Shown: positions 1 to 8,201, numbered from the stretch's first letter. The stretch: 44,688 nt of DNA from Clostridium sp. ZS2-4 (GCF_026719745.1 NZ_JAPPRQ010000130.1:1-44688); one strand, 5' to 3'. Translations and numbers: made by a program. Notes: generated by a model not told the origin, from the sequence alone.

Positions 1-83
1 AATTTAGTATATTATTCCAGCAGGCTTCGCCTAAAAGATTGGAAGTCGAAGGAATATTATAGATAATAATAACAGGTAATTAT

Positions 84-110
84 GTACAAATATAAGTTTT
101 ATATTTGTAC
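84..110. repeat. Perfect 12-bp inverted repeat
   Basis: The arms GTACAAATATAA (84-95) and TTATATTTGTAC (99-110) are perfect reverse complements around a 3-nt centre. The 9-mer AGGTAATTA occurs on both sides of it, near 75 and 118. No T-run follows, so it is not an obvious terminator. It could be an operator or part of an untranslated RNA. The rest of the first 270 bases shows no gene; there is a second, wide inverted repeat (180-190 with 244-254). Confidence 0.5.
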
Positions 111-274
111 GAAACTTAGGTAATTAACATTTATTTAAAACAGAATCCCAAATAAGAATTTAATAGATATATAAAGTAAAAACTTTAAACTAGAAATAAA
201 ACCGTGGCTTATGAAAAATCTTAAAAAGTATGTAAATATAAGTGTTTAAAGTTTAAATATATTACTTTATGCAT

Positions 275-302
275 AAAAGCTCCTGCTGATGTGGGAGCTT
301 TT
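275..302 (+). terminator. Rho-independent terminator
   Basis: The arms AAAAGCTCC (275-283) and GGAGCTTTT (294-302) form a 9-bp stem ending in a short T-run. It ends whatever transcript enters from the left; no gene upstream of it can be supported inside the window, so the source is either off-window or a non-coding RNA. Confidence 0.75.
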
Positions 303-411
303 AATTTGTAAAAACATACTTTAATGAAGTGTACAGGTTATATACTAAATTTATATATTTAGGTTTATTATAGTGTAATCAAATAAATAATAGAAAAAAT
401 AGGGGGATAAT

Positions 412-579
412 ATGAAGAAATCGATTGAAGCATTAATAATTACCTTTATAGCAGGTACTATTGGGATTTATTTAGGTGCAGCTATAAATCTTGAAGGATA
501 TCTAGGAGTTATTTTATCAATAGCTACTATGGGTTATTTTATTATTTCAGCAATTGAAAACATGGACAATAAAAAATAA
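412..579 (+). CDS. Small two-segment membrane protein, 55 aa
   Basis: A 55-residue reading frame starts at ATG 412 behind an AGGGGG ribosome site 6 nt upstream and ends with TAA at 577-579. The protein begins MKKSIEAL, has two hydrophobic stretches (about residues 7-25 and 30-47) joined by a short polar turn (NLEGY), and ends in a charged tail (ENMDNKK). This shape fits a small integral membrane protein. I do not recognise a family and propose no function. The good ribosome site and the hydrophobic pattern support a real gene. Confidence 0.6.
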   Translation: MKKSIEALIITFIAGTIGIYLGAAINLEGYLGVILSIATMGYFIISAIENMDNKK

Positions 580-691
580 TGAATAGTGACATTTGTTTTA
601 GGGTTAATATGGTATAATTACATATAAATTGTTATTAAATAATATAAAGACATTATGTCTTAATTACTTAAGAAATTTAGGGGGAAATTTT

Positions 692-1261
692 ATGAGTGTA
701 TTTATAATAATACTTCGACTTATCTCTATTAAGTTATGCTATGATTTAGCAAAGAAAAACAATTATAATGTTACTTTATGGACTGTATTAGCTATTTTTA
801 TTGGATATTTAGCTCTTATTACATTGATTATAATAAATATAGTTAAAAAAAGAGGTACAAAAGGGGAGGTTACATTACTAATTATTTTTATAAGCATAAG
901 TATAGGCTTAGTAATGTACTATAAACCTATACATGTTGAAAAAACATATTATGGTAATATGCTAGATGGACAAAAGATATTAAAGAAAAACATATATGTA
1001 AACATAAATGGTGAAATATATAAAGATATAAATGGGCATAAACAAATAAATGGTACTATGAAGTTATATGATAAAGAATATATATTAGATTATCTATTGG
1101 AAAAGGATAATAATTACAAATTGTTCTCTATAGATAAAGAAAGTAATGTAGAAGTAACCCAAGTTTATATATCTAAAGATTTCAAGTCTATAAATATAAT
1201 TTTTGATGATTCGGATAAAGAGTATAGCGGGTATACAATAGCAGCTGTAAGCAAGGAATAA
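692..1261 (+). CDS. Hypothetical membrane-anchored protein, 189 aa
   Basis: The start at ATG 692 is chosen because GGGGGAAA lies just upstream; the open frame extends back to 629 but has no ribosome site there. The product starts MSVFIIILRLISI, has about three hydrophobic segments (roughly residues 2-15, 27-47 and 58-74), then a polar domain of about 110 residues (from about 80) predicted outside the membrane, containing NINGEIYKD and DKEYILDYL. The family is not recognised. The neighbours are another small membrane protein upstream and a decayed SdpI-like gene downstream, which gives no clear functional hint. Confidence 0.55.
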   Translation: MSVFIIILRLISIKLCYDLAKKNNYNVTLWTVLAIFIGYLALITLIIINIVKKRGTKGEVTLLIIFISISIGLVMYYKPIHVEKTYYGNMLDGQKILKKNIYVNINGEIYKDINGHKQINGTMKLYDKEYILDYLLEKDNNYKLFSIDKESNVEVTQVYISKDFKSINIIFDDSDKEYSGYTIAAVSKE

Positions 1262-1347
1262 AATTATAGTTAAATATACGATATATGGGAATTACCCTCA
1301 AGACACTTATTTTTAAAAAGAAGTTTAGAGTGTATAGTTGCTATAGC

Positions 1348-1410
1348 TTAGTCTAGTTACTTAGTCTAGTTACTTAGTCTAGTTACTTAGTCTAGTTACT
1401 TAGTTTAGAT
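1348..1410. repeat. 13-bp tandem repeat, four perfect copies plus a partial fifth
   Basis: The unit TTAGTCTAGTTAC is repeated perfectly at 1348-1360, 1361-1373, 1374-1386 and 1387-1399, then continues as a partial copy with a C-to-T change (1400-1410). Thirteen bases is not a multiple of three and no gene spans it. Copies this perfect indicate recent slippage. The stretch 1262-1560 otherwise holds no gene I can support. Confidence 0.9.
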
Positions 1411-1560
1411 TAATTGCTTTGCTGAGATGGAAAATACTTTTAAATAACCATATAAAAAGCTAATATTAAAAGAAACAGTTAAGACATAATAGCAAAATTA
1501 TATGACATAACTGTAATTAAACAATAAGAAAAAGTATAAGTAATAAGGGGGGAGAGGCAC

Positions 1561-1873
1561 GTGATTTCTCTAATAGTATCAATAGTTTTTATTGCATTCA
1601 AAAAGTATAAATGATATGTACGGCTGTAGAACACCTTTATCAATGAAAAATCAAGACACTTGGGATGTAGCACAAAAGCATAGTGGATTTAGTATGATGA
1701 TACTTGGAGTTATTAATGGCATTTTTGGAAGTTGGTCAATTATTCAACCAATGGCTATTAATAAGGAAATAGTGCAGCTGTTATTTTTATTAATAGGTAC
1801 TGCAGGTATGATATTTATAGAAGAAATACATTTAAGAAAACTATTTAATAAAGATGGTAGCAGAAAAAAATAG
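1561..1873 (+). pseudogene. SdpI-family membrane protein, frameshifted
   Basis: Downstream of a strong GGGGGGAG site, GTG 1561 opens a frame reading MISLIVSIVFIAFKKYK and then stops at TGA 1612-1614. The next frame continues without a break as SINDMYGCRTPLSMKNQDTW, the SdpI/YhfL-type signature (N..YG.RTp.SmKN.dtW), followed by two hydrophobic segments and a basic tail ending at 1873. Removing one A from the AAAAA run at 1600-1604 joins the two parts as VFIAFKSINDMYG. I therefore read this as one gene broken by a single-base insertion. A start at TTG 1592 would lack both a ribosome site and the first membrane segment. SdpI relatives give immunity to the SdpC toxin in Bacillus; the role here is unknown. 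Confidence 0.6.
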
Positions 1874-2174
1874 AATGAATTCATATAATAGTGTTGTCCT
1901 TTATTATCAAAATGCTCAACCTGATATGAATCATGTGACACATATGCAAACAGAGGAAAGAATATGGCTGAGTCTTTATTGAAAAAGTATATTGTATAGT
2001 GTAGAAATTAGTAAAGATTAATCTATTTATAGAGAAAAATATTAATTTACCTTTTTTAGTTTTCAAAATTAATGTTATTTTAAAAGATAAAAAAGGTAAT
2101 TAATGATATGTATAGAATATTATATCATGGGAATAAAATATTAAGGTTTTTGCTTTAAAAGGAGGAAATATTAA

Positions 2175-2573
2175 ATGATAAAGTGGAAAGAAGAGTATGT
2201 TATAGGTGTAGATAATATTGATGAACAGCATAAAAAGTTATTTGAAATAGCAAGTAGAGCTTATGCGCTTTTAAAAAATGAATTTTGTATTGATAAATAT
2301 GATAAAATTGTGGAGATATTAGGTGAATTAAAAGAATATACGGTATATCATTTTAATTCAGAAGAAGAATATATGACAAGTATAGGTTATAAAAAGTTTT
2401 TATCTCATAAAGTAGAACATGATGAGTTTATAAAAAAAATTAATAACATTGATTTTAAGGGTATTGATGAAGATCAAGATAAATACCTATTACAAACATT
2501 AGACTTTGTAGTTAATTGGATTAGTGGTCATATTTTAGGAAGAGACAAATTCTATGTGAATAATGTAAAATAA
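2175..2573 (+). CDS. Bacteriohemerythrin
   Basis: This is a 132-residue single-domain hemerythrin, the usual length. All seven expected di-iron ligands are visible: H19 (in DEQHKKLFE), H59 and E63 (YHFNSEEEY), H78 and H82 (HKVEH), H119 and D124 (HILGRD). The start MIKWKEEYVIG is typical of the family. Such proteins bind oxygen reversibly at a non-heme di-iron site and in anaerobes are thought to buffer or sense O2. The gene has its own AAAAGGAGG site and is closed by a terminator, so it looks monocistronic. It is cytoplasmic, with no signal peptide. Confidence 0.93.
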   Translation: MIKWKEEYVIGVDNIDEQHKKLFEIASRAYALLKNEFCIDKYDKIVEILGELKEYTVYHFNSEEEYMTSIGYKKFLSHKVEHDEFIKKINNIDFKGIDEDQDKYLLQTLDFVVNWISGHILGRDKFYVNNVK

Positions 2574-2585
2574 TTTAATATACAT

Positions 2586-2613
2586 AAAAAAGTGCTAATT
2601 TCAGCACTTTTTT
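2586..2613 (+). terminator. Rho-independent terminator after hemerythrin gene
   Basis: AAAAAAGTGCT (2586-2596) pairs with AGCACTTTTTT (2603-2613) around a 6-nt loop, giving an 11-bp stem with a T-run. The A-run on the left makes it potentially active in both directions. Confidence 0.85.
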
Positions 2614-2634
2614 ATATTAAGGAGGATACAAAGC

Positions 2635-3099
2635 TTGAAATTAGGAACTTTATGTTATATAGAAAAGGATAATAAAATTTTGCTGCTTCATCGTGTTAAG
2701 AAAAAAAATGATATTCATGAAGGCAAATGGATTGGAGTAGGAGGAAAAGTAGAACAAGGAGAGACACCAGAAGAATGTGTAATAAGAGAAGTTAAAGAAG
2801 AAACAGGACTAACTATTGAAAAGCCAGCATTAAGAGGCGTTATGACCTTTCCTAAATTTAAGGATGATGAGGATTGGTATGTATTTTTATTTGCCGCTTA
2901 TGAGGCGGAAGGTGAGTTAATAGAATGCAGTGAAGGTAATCTTAAGTGGATAGAAAAGTCAAAGGTTTTGGATATGCCTACCTGGGAAGGCGATAAAATA
3001 TTTGTTAAATGGATTTTAGAAAACAGAAACTTTTTTTCTGCAAAATTTATTTATGAAAATAGTGAATTGATTAATCATGATGTAGTATTTTATGGATAA
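2635..3099 (+). CDS. Nudix hydrolase, MutT/8-oxo-dGTPase-like
   Basis: A 154-residue protein starting at TTG 2635, 9 nt after AAGGAGG. The Nudix box is intact at residues 37-59: G37, E43, R51-E52, E55-E56, G58-L59 (GxxxxxExxxxxxxREUxEExGU). These residues bind the divalent metal and cleave nucleoside diphosphates linked to another moiety. The N-terminal beta strand (TLCYIEKDNKILLLHR) and the W32 before the box resemble MutT/YtkD-type 8-oxo-(d)GTP hydrolases. Substrate cannot be fixed from the sequence. It follows hemerythrin but is separated from it by a terminator. Confidence 0.85.
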   Translation: MKLGTLCYIEKDNKILLLHRVKKKNDIHEGKWIGVGGKVEQGETPEECVIREVKEETGLTIEKPALRGVMTFPKFKDDEDWYVFLFAAYEAEGELIECSEGNLKWIEKSKVLDMPTWEGDKIFVKWILENRNFFSAKFIYENSELINHDVVFYG

Positions 3100-3115
3100 T
3101 AGTTGAAGATAGTAC

Positions 3116-3142
3116 TAAATCGTTTACTTGACTTTACGATAT
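3116..3142 (+). promoter_or_regulatory. Sigma-D (sigma-28)-like motility promoter
   Basis: TAAA (3116-3119), exactly 15 nt, then TACGATAT (3135-3142) matches the flagellar/chemotaxis sigma-D pattern TAAA-N15-GCCGATAA at 4/4 and 5/8 positions. It lies about 50 bases upstream of the chemoreceptor start, where such a promoter would be expected. The same stretch contains a TTGACT hexamer, but I see no good sigma-A minus-10 at the right spacing. Confidence 0.5.
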
Positions 3143-3191
3143 ATAAGTAATATATTCGAATTATATAAAATTATTGGAAAGGGTGGGATAT

Positions 3192-4025
3192 ATGATAGAA
3201 ACTTTAGAACAAAATGAACTTATAAGGTCTTTTAATAATTTAATACCATATTTTCAATATTATTTTGAGGATGAAATAGCTTTTACTATTTCAAACACTG
3301 AGTATTTTTTAAGAGTTGTTGATAGTGAAACTATTAAGTCCGGAGTAACAGCAGGTGATATCCTTCCTGTAGGTTGTGCAGCTTATGAATGTCTAAAGGC
3401 TAAAAAACCTGTATCTATAATTGTACCCAAAGAGGTTTTTGGCATTTCTATAAAAGCAATGGGGGTTCCTGTTAAAGAAAATGGACAAATAGTAGGAACT
3501 ATAGTTATAGCAAAAAGTTTAAAACGTAAAAAAGAAATGCTTACGTTAACTGAAAACCTATCTGATTCTTTGGAGCAAATAAATAAATCTCTTAATGAAA
3601 TTAATAAAGGGGTACAAAATGTTTCAGCAGCTAATAGCTCAATACAGCAAAATGTAGACAAGACTTATGATGAAGCACAAAATACGGATGAAGTATTAAA
3701 TTTTATTGAAAACATTGCAAAACAGACTAACTTATTAGGATTGAATGCAGCAATTGAGTCATCTAGAGCAGGAGAATTTGGCAAAGGTTTCAGTGTAGTT
3801 GCCAAAGAAATAAGAAAATTATCTGTATCTAGTAGTGAATCAATTAAGCAGATAAATGAAGTTCTAAAAAATATTCAAAATTCAGTAATGGAGATGTCAG
3901 ACAAAATTAACAATTCAAACAATGTTTTTGAAGCACAGGTTTCATCTATTCAAGAAATAACAGCAGTTATAGAAAAATTAAATGAATCCGCATTGATACT
4001 TAAACAAATGACATCTGAAATTTAA
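3192..4025 (+). CDS. Soluble methyl-accepting chemotaxis-type signalling protein
   Basis: A 277-residue protein with no membrane segment. Residues 1-115 form a sensor region of unrecognised fold family ([16 protein letters not shown], with [14 protein letters not shown] and VGTIVIAKS). A short coiled coil follows, and the signalling hairpin tip lies at about residues 178-217 ([19 protein letters not shown], then [11 protein letters not shown]), which is the CheA/CheW contact of chemoreceptors. The cytoplasmic domain is shorter than in classical MCPs and resembles B. subtilis YfmS-type soluble receptors. ATG 3192 is preferred over TTG 3174 because GGGTGGG sits 5 nt before it. A sigma-D-like promoter upstream fits a motility role. 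Confidence 0.8.
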   Translation: MIETLEQNELIRSFNNLIPYFQYYFEDEIAFTISNTEYFLRVVDSETIKSGVTAGDILPVGCAAYECLKAKKPVSIIVPKEVFGISIKAMGVPVKENGQIVGTIVIAKSLKRKKEMLTLTENLSDSLEQINKSLNEINKGVQNVSAANSSIQQNVDKTYDEAQNTDEVLNFIENIAKQTNLLGLNAAIESSRAGEFGKGFSVVAKEIRKLSVSSSESIKQINEVLKNIQNSVMEMSDKINNSNNVFEAQVSSIQEITAVIEKLNESALILKQMTSEI

Positions 4026-4067
4026 GTGATATAGTTAATATAAAATTAGGCTGGGGAGATGTTACTT

Positions 4068-4931
4068 ATGAAAATTACAACAGTAATAGAAAACTCTTTG
4101 GGAGATAATAAAGAATTTAAAAATGAACATGGATTATCTTTTTTTATAGAGACACCTAAATGTAATATTTTATTTGATACAGGTAAAACAGGAGACTTTA
4201 TTGAAAATGCAAAAGATTTAGGGATTGATTTAAACAAAGTAGATTATTTAGTACTTAGTCATGCTCATTATGATCATTGTGGGGGAGTTACAAGATTTTT
4301 AGATACATTCAATGTTCGTCCAGAATTTTATGTAAGTGAAAAATTCTTTATAAATAGTGATAAATACCATTATTCAGATGGAAGTCAAAAATTAGATTTT
4401 ACTTCTGATAGTACGGAATATAGATATATAGGAATAAATTTTGATGAAGCGTTTATAAAAGATAAAAAATTAAACGTTAACTATGTAGATAGTGATATGG
4501 TAAAGGTTGATGATAAAGTATATATCTTTACTAATTTTGAAAAAACTTATGATTTTGAAGCTTTAAATCCTAATATGAAAATTAAAAAAGAAGAAGAATA
4601 CATAGTGGATCCTTTTGATGATGAAATAACTGTAGCTGTAGATACAGAAAAAGGACTCTTAATTTTACTTGGTTGCTCTCATCCTGGAATTTTAAATATA
4701 GTTGATACAATTGCTAAAAGAACAGGTAAGAAGATATATGGTATAATGGGAGGAACTCACCTTGTAGAAGCAGATGAGCAGCGTATAAATAAAACTATAG
4801 AACGTCTAAAGGAAATGAATATTGAGATTATAGGGGTATCTCATTGTACAGGAGAAAAAGCAGTTGAAATGTTCAAGGAAAAGTGTGATAATTTCTTTGT
4901 AAATTCTACTGGAAATGTTTTGGAAGTATAA
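4068..4931 (+). CDS. MBL-fold metallohydrolase (COG1237-type)
   Basis: A 287-residue cytoplasmic metallo-beta-lactamase-fold protein. The metal-binding HxHxDH motif is intact: H65, H67, D69, H70 (LSHAHYDHCGG). Further fold motifs are GCSHPGI and IGVSHCTGEKA near the C terminus and GGTHL. The FDTGKTGDFIENA segment and the GIMGGTHL..ADE pattern match the COG1237 group, which includes the archaeal dihydropterin-linked MptE/MJ0937-type enzymes; the bacterial substrate is unknown. ATG 4068 is chosen because GGGGAG (4053-4058) is 9 nt away, whereas it directly abuts ATG 4059. It follows the chemoreceptor by 42 bases, possibly as one transcript. Confidence 0.85.
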   Translation: MKITTVIENSLGDNKEFKNEHGLSFFIETPKCNILFDTGKTGDFIENAKDLGIDLNKVDYLVLSHAHYDHCGGVTRFLDTFNVRPEFYVSEKFFINSDKYHYSDGSQKLDFTSDSTEYRYIGINFDEAFIKDKKLNVNYVDSDMVKVDDKVYIFTNFEKTYDFEALNPNMKIKKEEEYIVDPFDDEITVAVDTEKGLLILLGCSHPGILNIVDTIAKRTGKKIYGIMGGTHLVEADEQRINKTIERLKEMNIEIIGVSHCTGEKAVEMFKEKCDNFFVNSTGNVLEV

Positions 4932-4975
4932 GAAGTAGTTTTAATGTAAGCTGAAGAATAGATTTGATATAATAA

Positions 4976-5031
4976 AAAAAGCTTATCTATGAAAAAATAT
5001 GTAATCATGTTTTTCAGCAGATAGGCTTTTT
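4976..5031 (+). terminator. Long terminator after MBL hydrolase gene
   Basis: AAAAAGCTTATCT and AGATAGGCTTTTT pair with one G-U, and an inner pair TGAAAAA/TTTTTCA extends the stem. The T-run follows directly. It separates the MBL hydrolase gene from the alanyl-tRNA editing gene. Confidence 0.85.
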
Positions 5032-5086
5032 ATAGTATACCAATGATAAATATAGATTCATAACAGTATTGAAAGGGGTTTTAGCT

Positions 5087-6268
5087 ATGACAGAAAAGCT
5101 GTATTATTCAGATTCTTATTTAAAGGAATGTGAAGCAGAAATAGTAGATGTAATAAAAAAAGAGGAGAAGATATTTGTAGTTTTAGATAAAACTCCTTTT
5201 TATCCAGAAGGTGGAGGGCAGCCCTCAGATGCTGGAAATATAAATGGGATTAAGGTTATATATGTTTACGAAAAAGATAATATAATATATCATCAGGTAG
5301 AAAAAGAACTTAAGTGTGGAAAAGCAGTATGCAGTGTGGATTTTGAAAGAAGGTTTGATTTCATGCAGCAGCATTCTGGAGAGCATCTTTTATCAGGAGC
5401 TATACATAAGTTGTATAAAGGAAATAATAAAGGTTTCCATCTAGGAGAAGATTATGTAACTCTAGATATAGATATTTATCCTTTTACTGATAATATGGTA
5501 CAGGAAATAGAAAGAGAAGTGAATAAGTACATATATATGAATGAACCTTTTACAACTTACATTGTAGATAAAAAGAACTTAGATAAGGTTCCTTTGAGAA
5601 AGAAGATAGCGGTAGATGAAGATATAAGAATAGTGGAAGCAAAAGATATGGATTGTTGTCCTTGCTGTGGAACTCATGTTTTAAGAACTGGAGAGATAGG
5701 TCTTATAAAAATACTTAAAGTAGAAAAATATAAGGGAATGAGCAGAATATACATAAAATGTGGAAAGAGAGCATATGAAGACTTTAAAGTTAAACATAAT
5801 ATAATAAGTACTTTAAGTAGACAATTTTCTACTGATGAAAATTGTCTACTTAAAAATGTAAATAAACAATCAGAAGAAATATTTAATTTAAAAAGATCAT
5901 TAAATGATTTAAAGACTAAATTAGCTGAAGAAGAAGCTTTAAAATTAATAGAGTACTCAAATGAAAACTTTATCTTTAAAAGCTATGAGAATAAAAATTT
6001 TGAGGAAATTACATATATTAGAGAAGCTTTAAGTAAAAAGCCATATATAGTTATATTAACTTCATTAAAAGACAAAAAGATATTGTTTGCTAATAATACT
6101 AATATTAAATTAAGCTGTGGAAGGATTTTTAAAGAACATATTAAAAATTTTAATGGAAAAGGTGGAGGCAGTGATATAAAAGCCCAAGGTTCTTTCAACA
6201 ATACAGAGGATTTAGAGGATTTTTATATGTTTTTACAGGAATGTTTAAATAAGACTTTTATAGGTTAA
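5087..6268 (+). CDS. Alanyl-tRNA editing protein, AlaX-L type
   Basis: A 393-residue stand-alone homologue of the editing part of alanyl-tRNA synthetase, which removes serine or glycine from mischarged tRNA-Ala. Residues 1-90 resemble the AlaX N-terminal barrel (FYPEGGGQPSDAG). The catalytic zinc motif follows: H96 and H100 (QQHSGEHLLSG) and C193/H197 (CCPCCGTH). After a coiled-coil stretch near 240-275 comes a DHHA1-like C terminus with the glycine-rich NGKGGGSDIKAQGS motif. The presence of DHHA1 marks the long AlaX-L form. ATG 5087 has AAAGGGG 8 nt upstream, making it better than TTG 5069. The gene stands alone between terminators. Confidence 0.9.
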   Translation: MTEKLYYSDSYLKECEAEIVDVIKKEEKIFVVLDKTPFYPEGGGQPSDAGNINGIKVIYVYEKDNIIYHQVEKELKCGKAVCSVDFERRFDFMQQHSGEHLLSGAIHKLYKGNNKGFHLGEDYVTLDIDIYPFTDNMVQEIEREVNKYIYMNEPFTTYIVDKKNLDKVPLRKKIAVDEDIRIVEAKDMDCCPCCGTHVLRTGEIGLIKILKVEKYKGMSRIYIKCGKRAYEDFKVKHNIISTLSRQFSTDENCLLKNVNKQSEEIFNLKRSLNDLKTKLAEEEALKLIEYSNENFIFKSYENKNFEEITYIREALSKKPYIVILTSLKDKKILFANNTNIKLSCGRIFKEHIKNFNGKGGGSDIKAQGSFNNTEDLEDFYMFLQECLNKTFIG

Positions 6269-6290
6269 TAAAAAAAGGGAAGTAAAGTAG

Positions 6291-6350
6291 GAGAGGTAGC
6301 AGTAAATAGCACCTCTCTTTTAATGATTATAGAAAAATCATTAAAAGAGA
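6291..6350. terminator. Two overlapping, mutually exclusive hairpins
   Basis: Hairpin 1 pairs GAGAGGT (6291-6297) with ACCTCTC (6311-6317) and ends in a T-run, a terminator for the upstream gene. Hairpin 2 pairs TCTCTTTTAATGATT (6314-6328) with AATCATTAAAAGAGA (6336-6350), a perfect 15-bp stem. They share bases 6314-6317, so only one can form fully at a time. Confidence 0.75.
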
Positions 6351-6389
6351 GTATTTAAGGTAAACAAAGTAAAATTTTTAGCTTAAAAT

Positions 6390-6429
6390 GAGTTTTATTT
6401 ACATAATAATTATTATGTAAATAAAACTC
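6390..6429. repeat. Perfect 40-bp AT-rich palindrome
   Basis: The left arm 6390-6409 (GAGTTTTATTTACATAATAA) is the exact reverse complement of 6410-6429, with no spacer. It sits in the 350-base gap between the 3' ends of two convergent genes and could act as a bidirectional terminator or extrude as a cruciform. A T-run suitable for termination is lacking. Confidence 0.9.
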
Positions 6430-6527
6430 TAAATGTAAAGTTAAATCATACTCTTAAAATAATAACAATATATAATTTTTTAACATAACCAATATAACAA
6501 TATTTAAAATTAAATTCTTATATAAAA

Positions 6528-6566
6528 TTCTCCTTAGCAAGTTATTTTAATTTTTGCTAAGGAGAA
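6528..6566 (-). terminator. Terminator of the helicase gene
   Basis: TTCTCCTTAGCAA (6528-6540) and TTGCTAAGGAGAA (6554-6566) form a perfect 13-bp stem. On the minus strand a T-rich tract (ATTTTATA) follows, so it closes the helicase transcript. Confidence 0.8.
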
Positions 6567-6618
6567 CAACTATTAGCTTTTAATGCAACGTTTTATTCTT
6601 ATAGATTTAATATCAATA

Positions 6619-7839
6619 TTATTTGAATTTTTTAAAGGCAGTTTTCTTATTTTTACTCGATGTTTTAGTAAAATTACTTTTCCTAGTCGGTTTACTTTTT
6701 CTTATGTTTGTAATAGCACCTTTATATACTGTCTTTGCTTCAATTTTTATATTAAAATCTTTTTCATATTTTTTAATTAATGATATCTCTTCTTTTGTAA
6801 CTATCGAAATAGCAGTACCCAAATTTCCAGCTCTTCCAGTTCTGCCTGTTCTATGTAAGTATTCATTTGAATCTTCTGGTAAATCTAAATTAAATATATG
6901 AGTTACATCTTTTACATCTAGTCCTCTGGCAGCTAGATCTGAAGCTATTAAAAGTTGAATCTTTCCGTTTCTAAATCCATCTAAAGCTTTTTTGCGTTCT
7001 TCTTTTGATGCACTGCCATATATTCCATGTGCTTTAATGTGGTGATATTGAAGTTTTGATGTGGTTATTTCGATTTCATCACTCTTATTTATGAATACAA
7101 TGGCTTTTTCAGGTTTTAGGCCAGCTACCAATTTTCTTAAAGTCTCAATTTTATCTCTTTGTTCTGCAGTAATATAATAATGAGTAATATCAGGATTAAC
7201 TTGATTCTTCTCTTCAATCTTAATAATTTCTGTTTCTTTCATTAAACCTTTTGCTATATTAAGTGTTTTCTCATTTATAGTAGCTGAGAAGACCATTAAT
7301 TGTCTGTCTCTCATTGTAGTTTTTATAACATCTTTTACTCCAGTTAAATTGTTTTGATCTAGAAGTCTATCACCTTCATCTATAACAATGGTTTTAACAG
7401 TATGTGGACGTATTTTTTTCATTTTTATAAGCTGAAGTACTCTTCCTGTTGAACCTACAATTATATGAGGCTTTTCTTTTAACTTCTCAATTTGTCTTTT
7501 TATATTAACTTCTCCTATCATCGTTGCAGAAGTTATAGGTATTCCAGAATTTTGAGATAAAAGTTTTATTTGGTTATCTATTTGCATAACTAATTCATGG
7601 GTTGGAGCCAATATAATAGCTTGCATTTCTTTTTTATTACTATCTATCTTTTGGAATATAGGAAGTAAATAGGCTAATGTTTTCCCACTTCCAGTTTCAG
7701 ATTGTCCGATTATATCTTTATTTTCTAATGCCAAAGGTATTGCTTTTACTTGAATATCTGTAGGCTCATTGATACCTTCTTTTTTTAATCCTTCTATTAG
7801 ATTTGAATTTAATTGTAATTCCTGAAATGAAATTGCCAT
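6619..7839 (-). CDS. DEAD-box-type ATP-dependent RNA helicase with DEGD motif
   Basis: A 406-residue helicase core with a short basic tail (SKPTRKSNFTKTSSKNKKTAFKKFK region, rich in K/S/T) that probably binds RNA. Motifs in order: Q-motif region (residues 3-33), Walker A SETGSGKT (47-54), PTHEL, GSTGR, motif II as VIDEGDRLL, SAT, the RGLDV motif and HRTGRTGR. Motif II reads DEGD instead of DEAD; the D and E that coordinate magnesium and activate water are retained. It probably remodels RNA or ribosome precursors; the exact paralogue cannot be named. AAGGAG precedes ATG 7839. Monocistronic. Confidence 0.92.
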   Translation of the reverse strand: MAISFQELQLNSNLIEGLKKEGINEPTDIQVKAIPLALENKDIIGQSETGSGKTLAYLLPIFQKIDSNKKEMQAIILAPTHELVMQIDNQIKLLSQNSGIPITSATMIGEVNIKRQIEKLKEKPHIIVGSTGRVLQLIKMKKIRPHTVKTIVIDEGDRLLDQNNLTGVKDVIKTTMRDRQLMVFSATINEKTLNIAKGLMKETEIIKIEEKNQVNPDITHYYITAEQRDKIETLRKLVAGLKPEKAIVFINKSDEIEITTSKLQYHHIKAHGIYGSASKEERKKALDGFRNGKIQLLIASDLAARGLDVKDVTHIFNLDLPEDSNEYLHRTGRTGRAGNLGTAISIVTKEEISLIKKYEKDFNIKIEAKTVYKGAITNIRKSKPTRKSNFTKTSSKNKKTAFKKFK

Positions 7840-8201
7840 AGTTATCTCCTTTATAATTTCTCTGATTTGTGAATAATTTGGAAGTATTTTTATACTAAAA
7901 ACTTCTATAATTCTATACTTAGCATATCATTTTGTCAATTAGATTATTTAATACTAATATACATCCAGTTTTAAATTTATTTCAGCAATATGAACAAGAA
8001 TATGGTATGTATATAAAATTATAACTATTCTAGATTATTATATTATTAGATTTTGACATAGCTTTTTGATATAATAAAGCAAAGAGTTGAATTTAAAGTG
8101 GGTTAATATAGTTATCTAAACACAATATGATACTAATATACATATAAGGCATCTGACTAAATAGGAGAGTGCTTTTTATTATATTTTAAGGGGGAAAGTG
8201 A
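7840..8201. other. Intergenic region between divergent genes
   Basis: This 362-base AT-rich gap must hold the promoters of the minus-strand helicase and the plus-strand DUF2157 gene. TTGACA (8053-8058) and TATAAT (8070-8075) are both perfect hexamers but only 11 nt apart, so they do not form one normal sigma-A promoter. The string ATACTAATATACAT occurs twice (about 7951 and 8130). I see no gene or RNA. Confidence 0.5.

Noticed and set aside
1-70. End of another hairpin array at the left edge
   Set aside because: AGGC/GCCT around a TTC loop and a GTCGAAGG string recall the array units, but the arms do not align with them and the window ends too soon to judge.
1881-2066. 61-residue minus-strand ORF
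   Set aside because: No ribosome site and composition typical of random AT-rich DNA.
8053-8075. TTGACA and TATAAT as one promoter
   Set aside because: The spacer is only 11 nt, too short for sigma-A.
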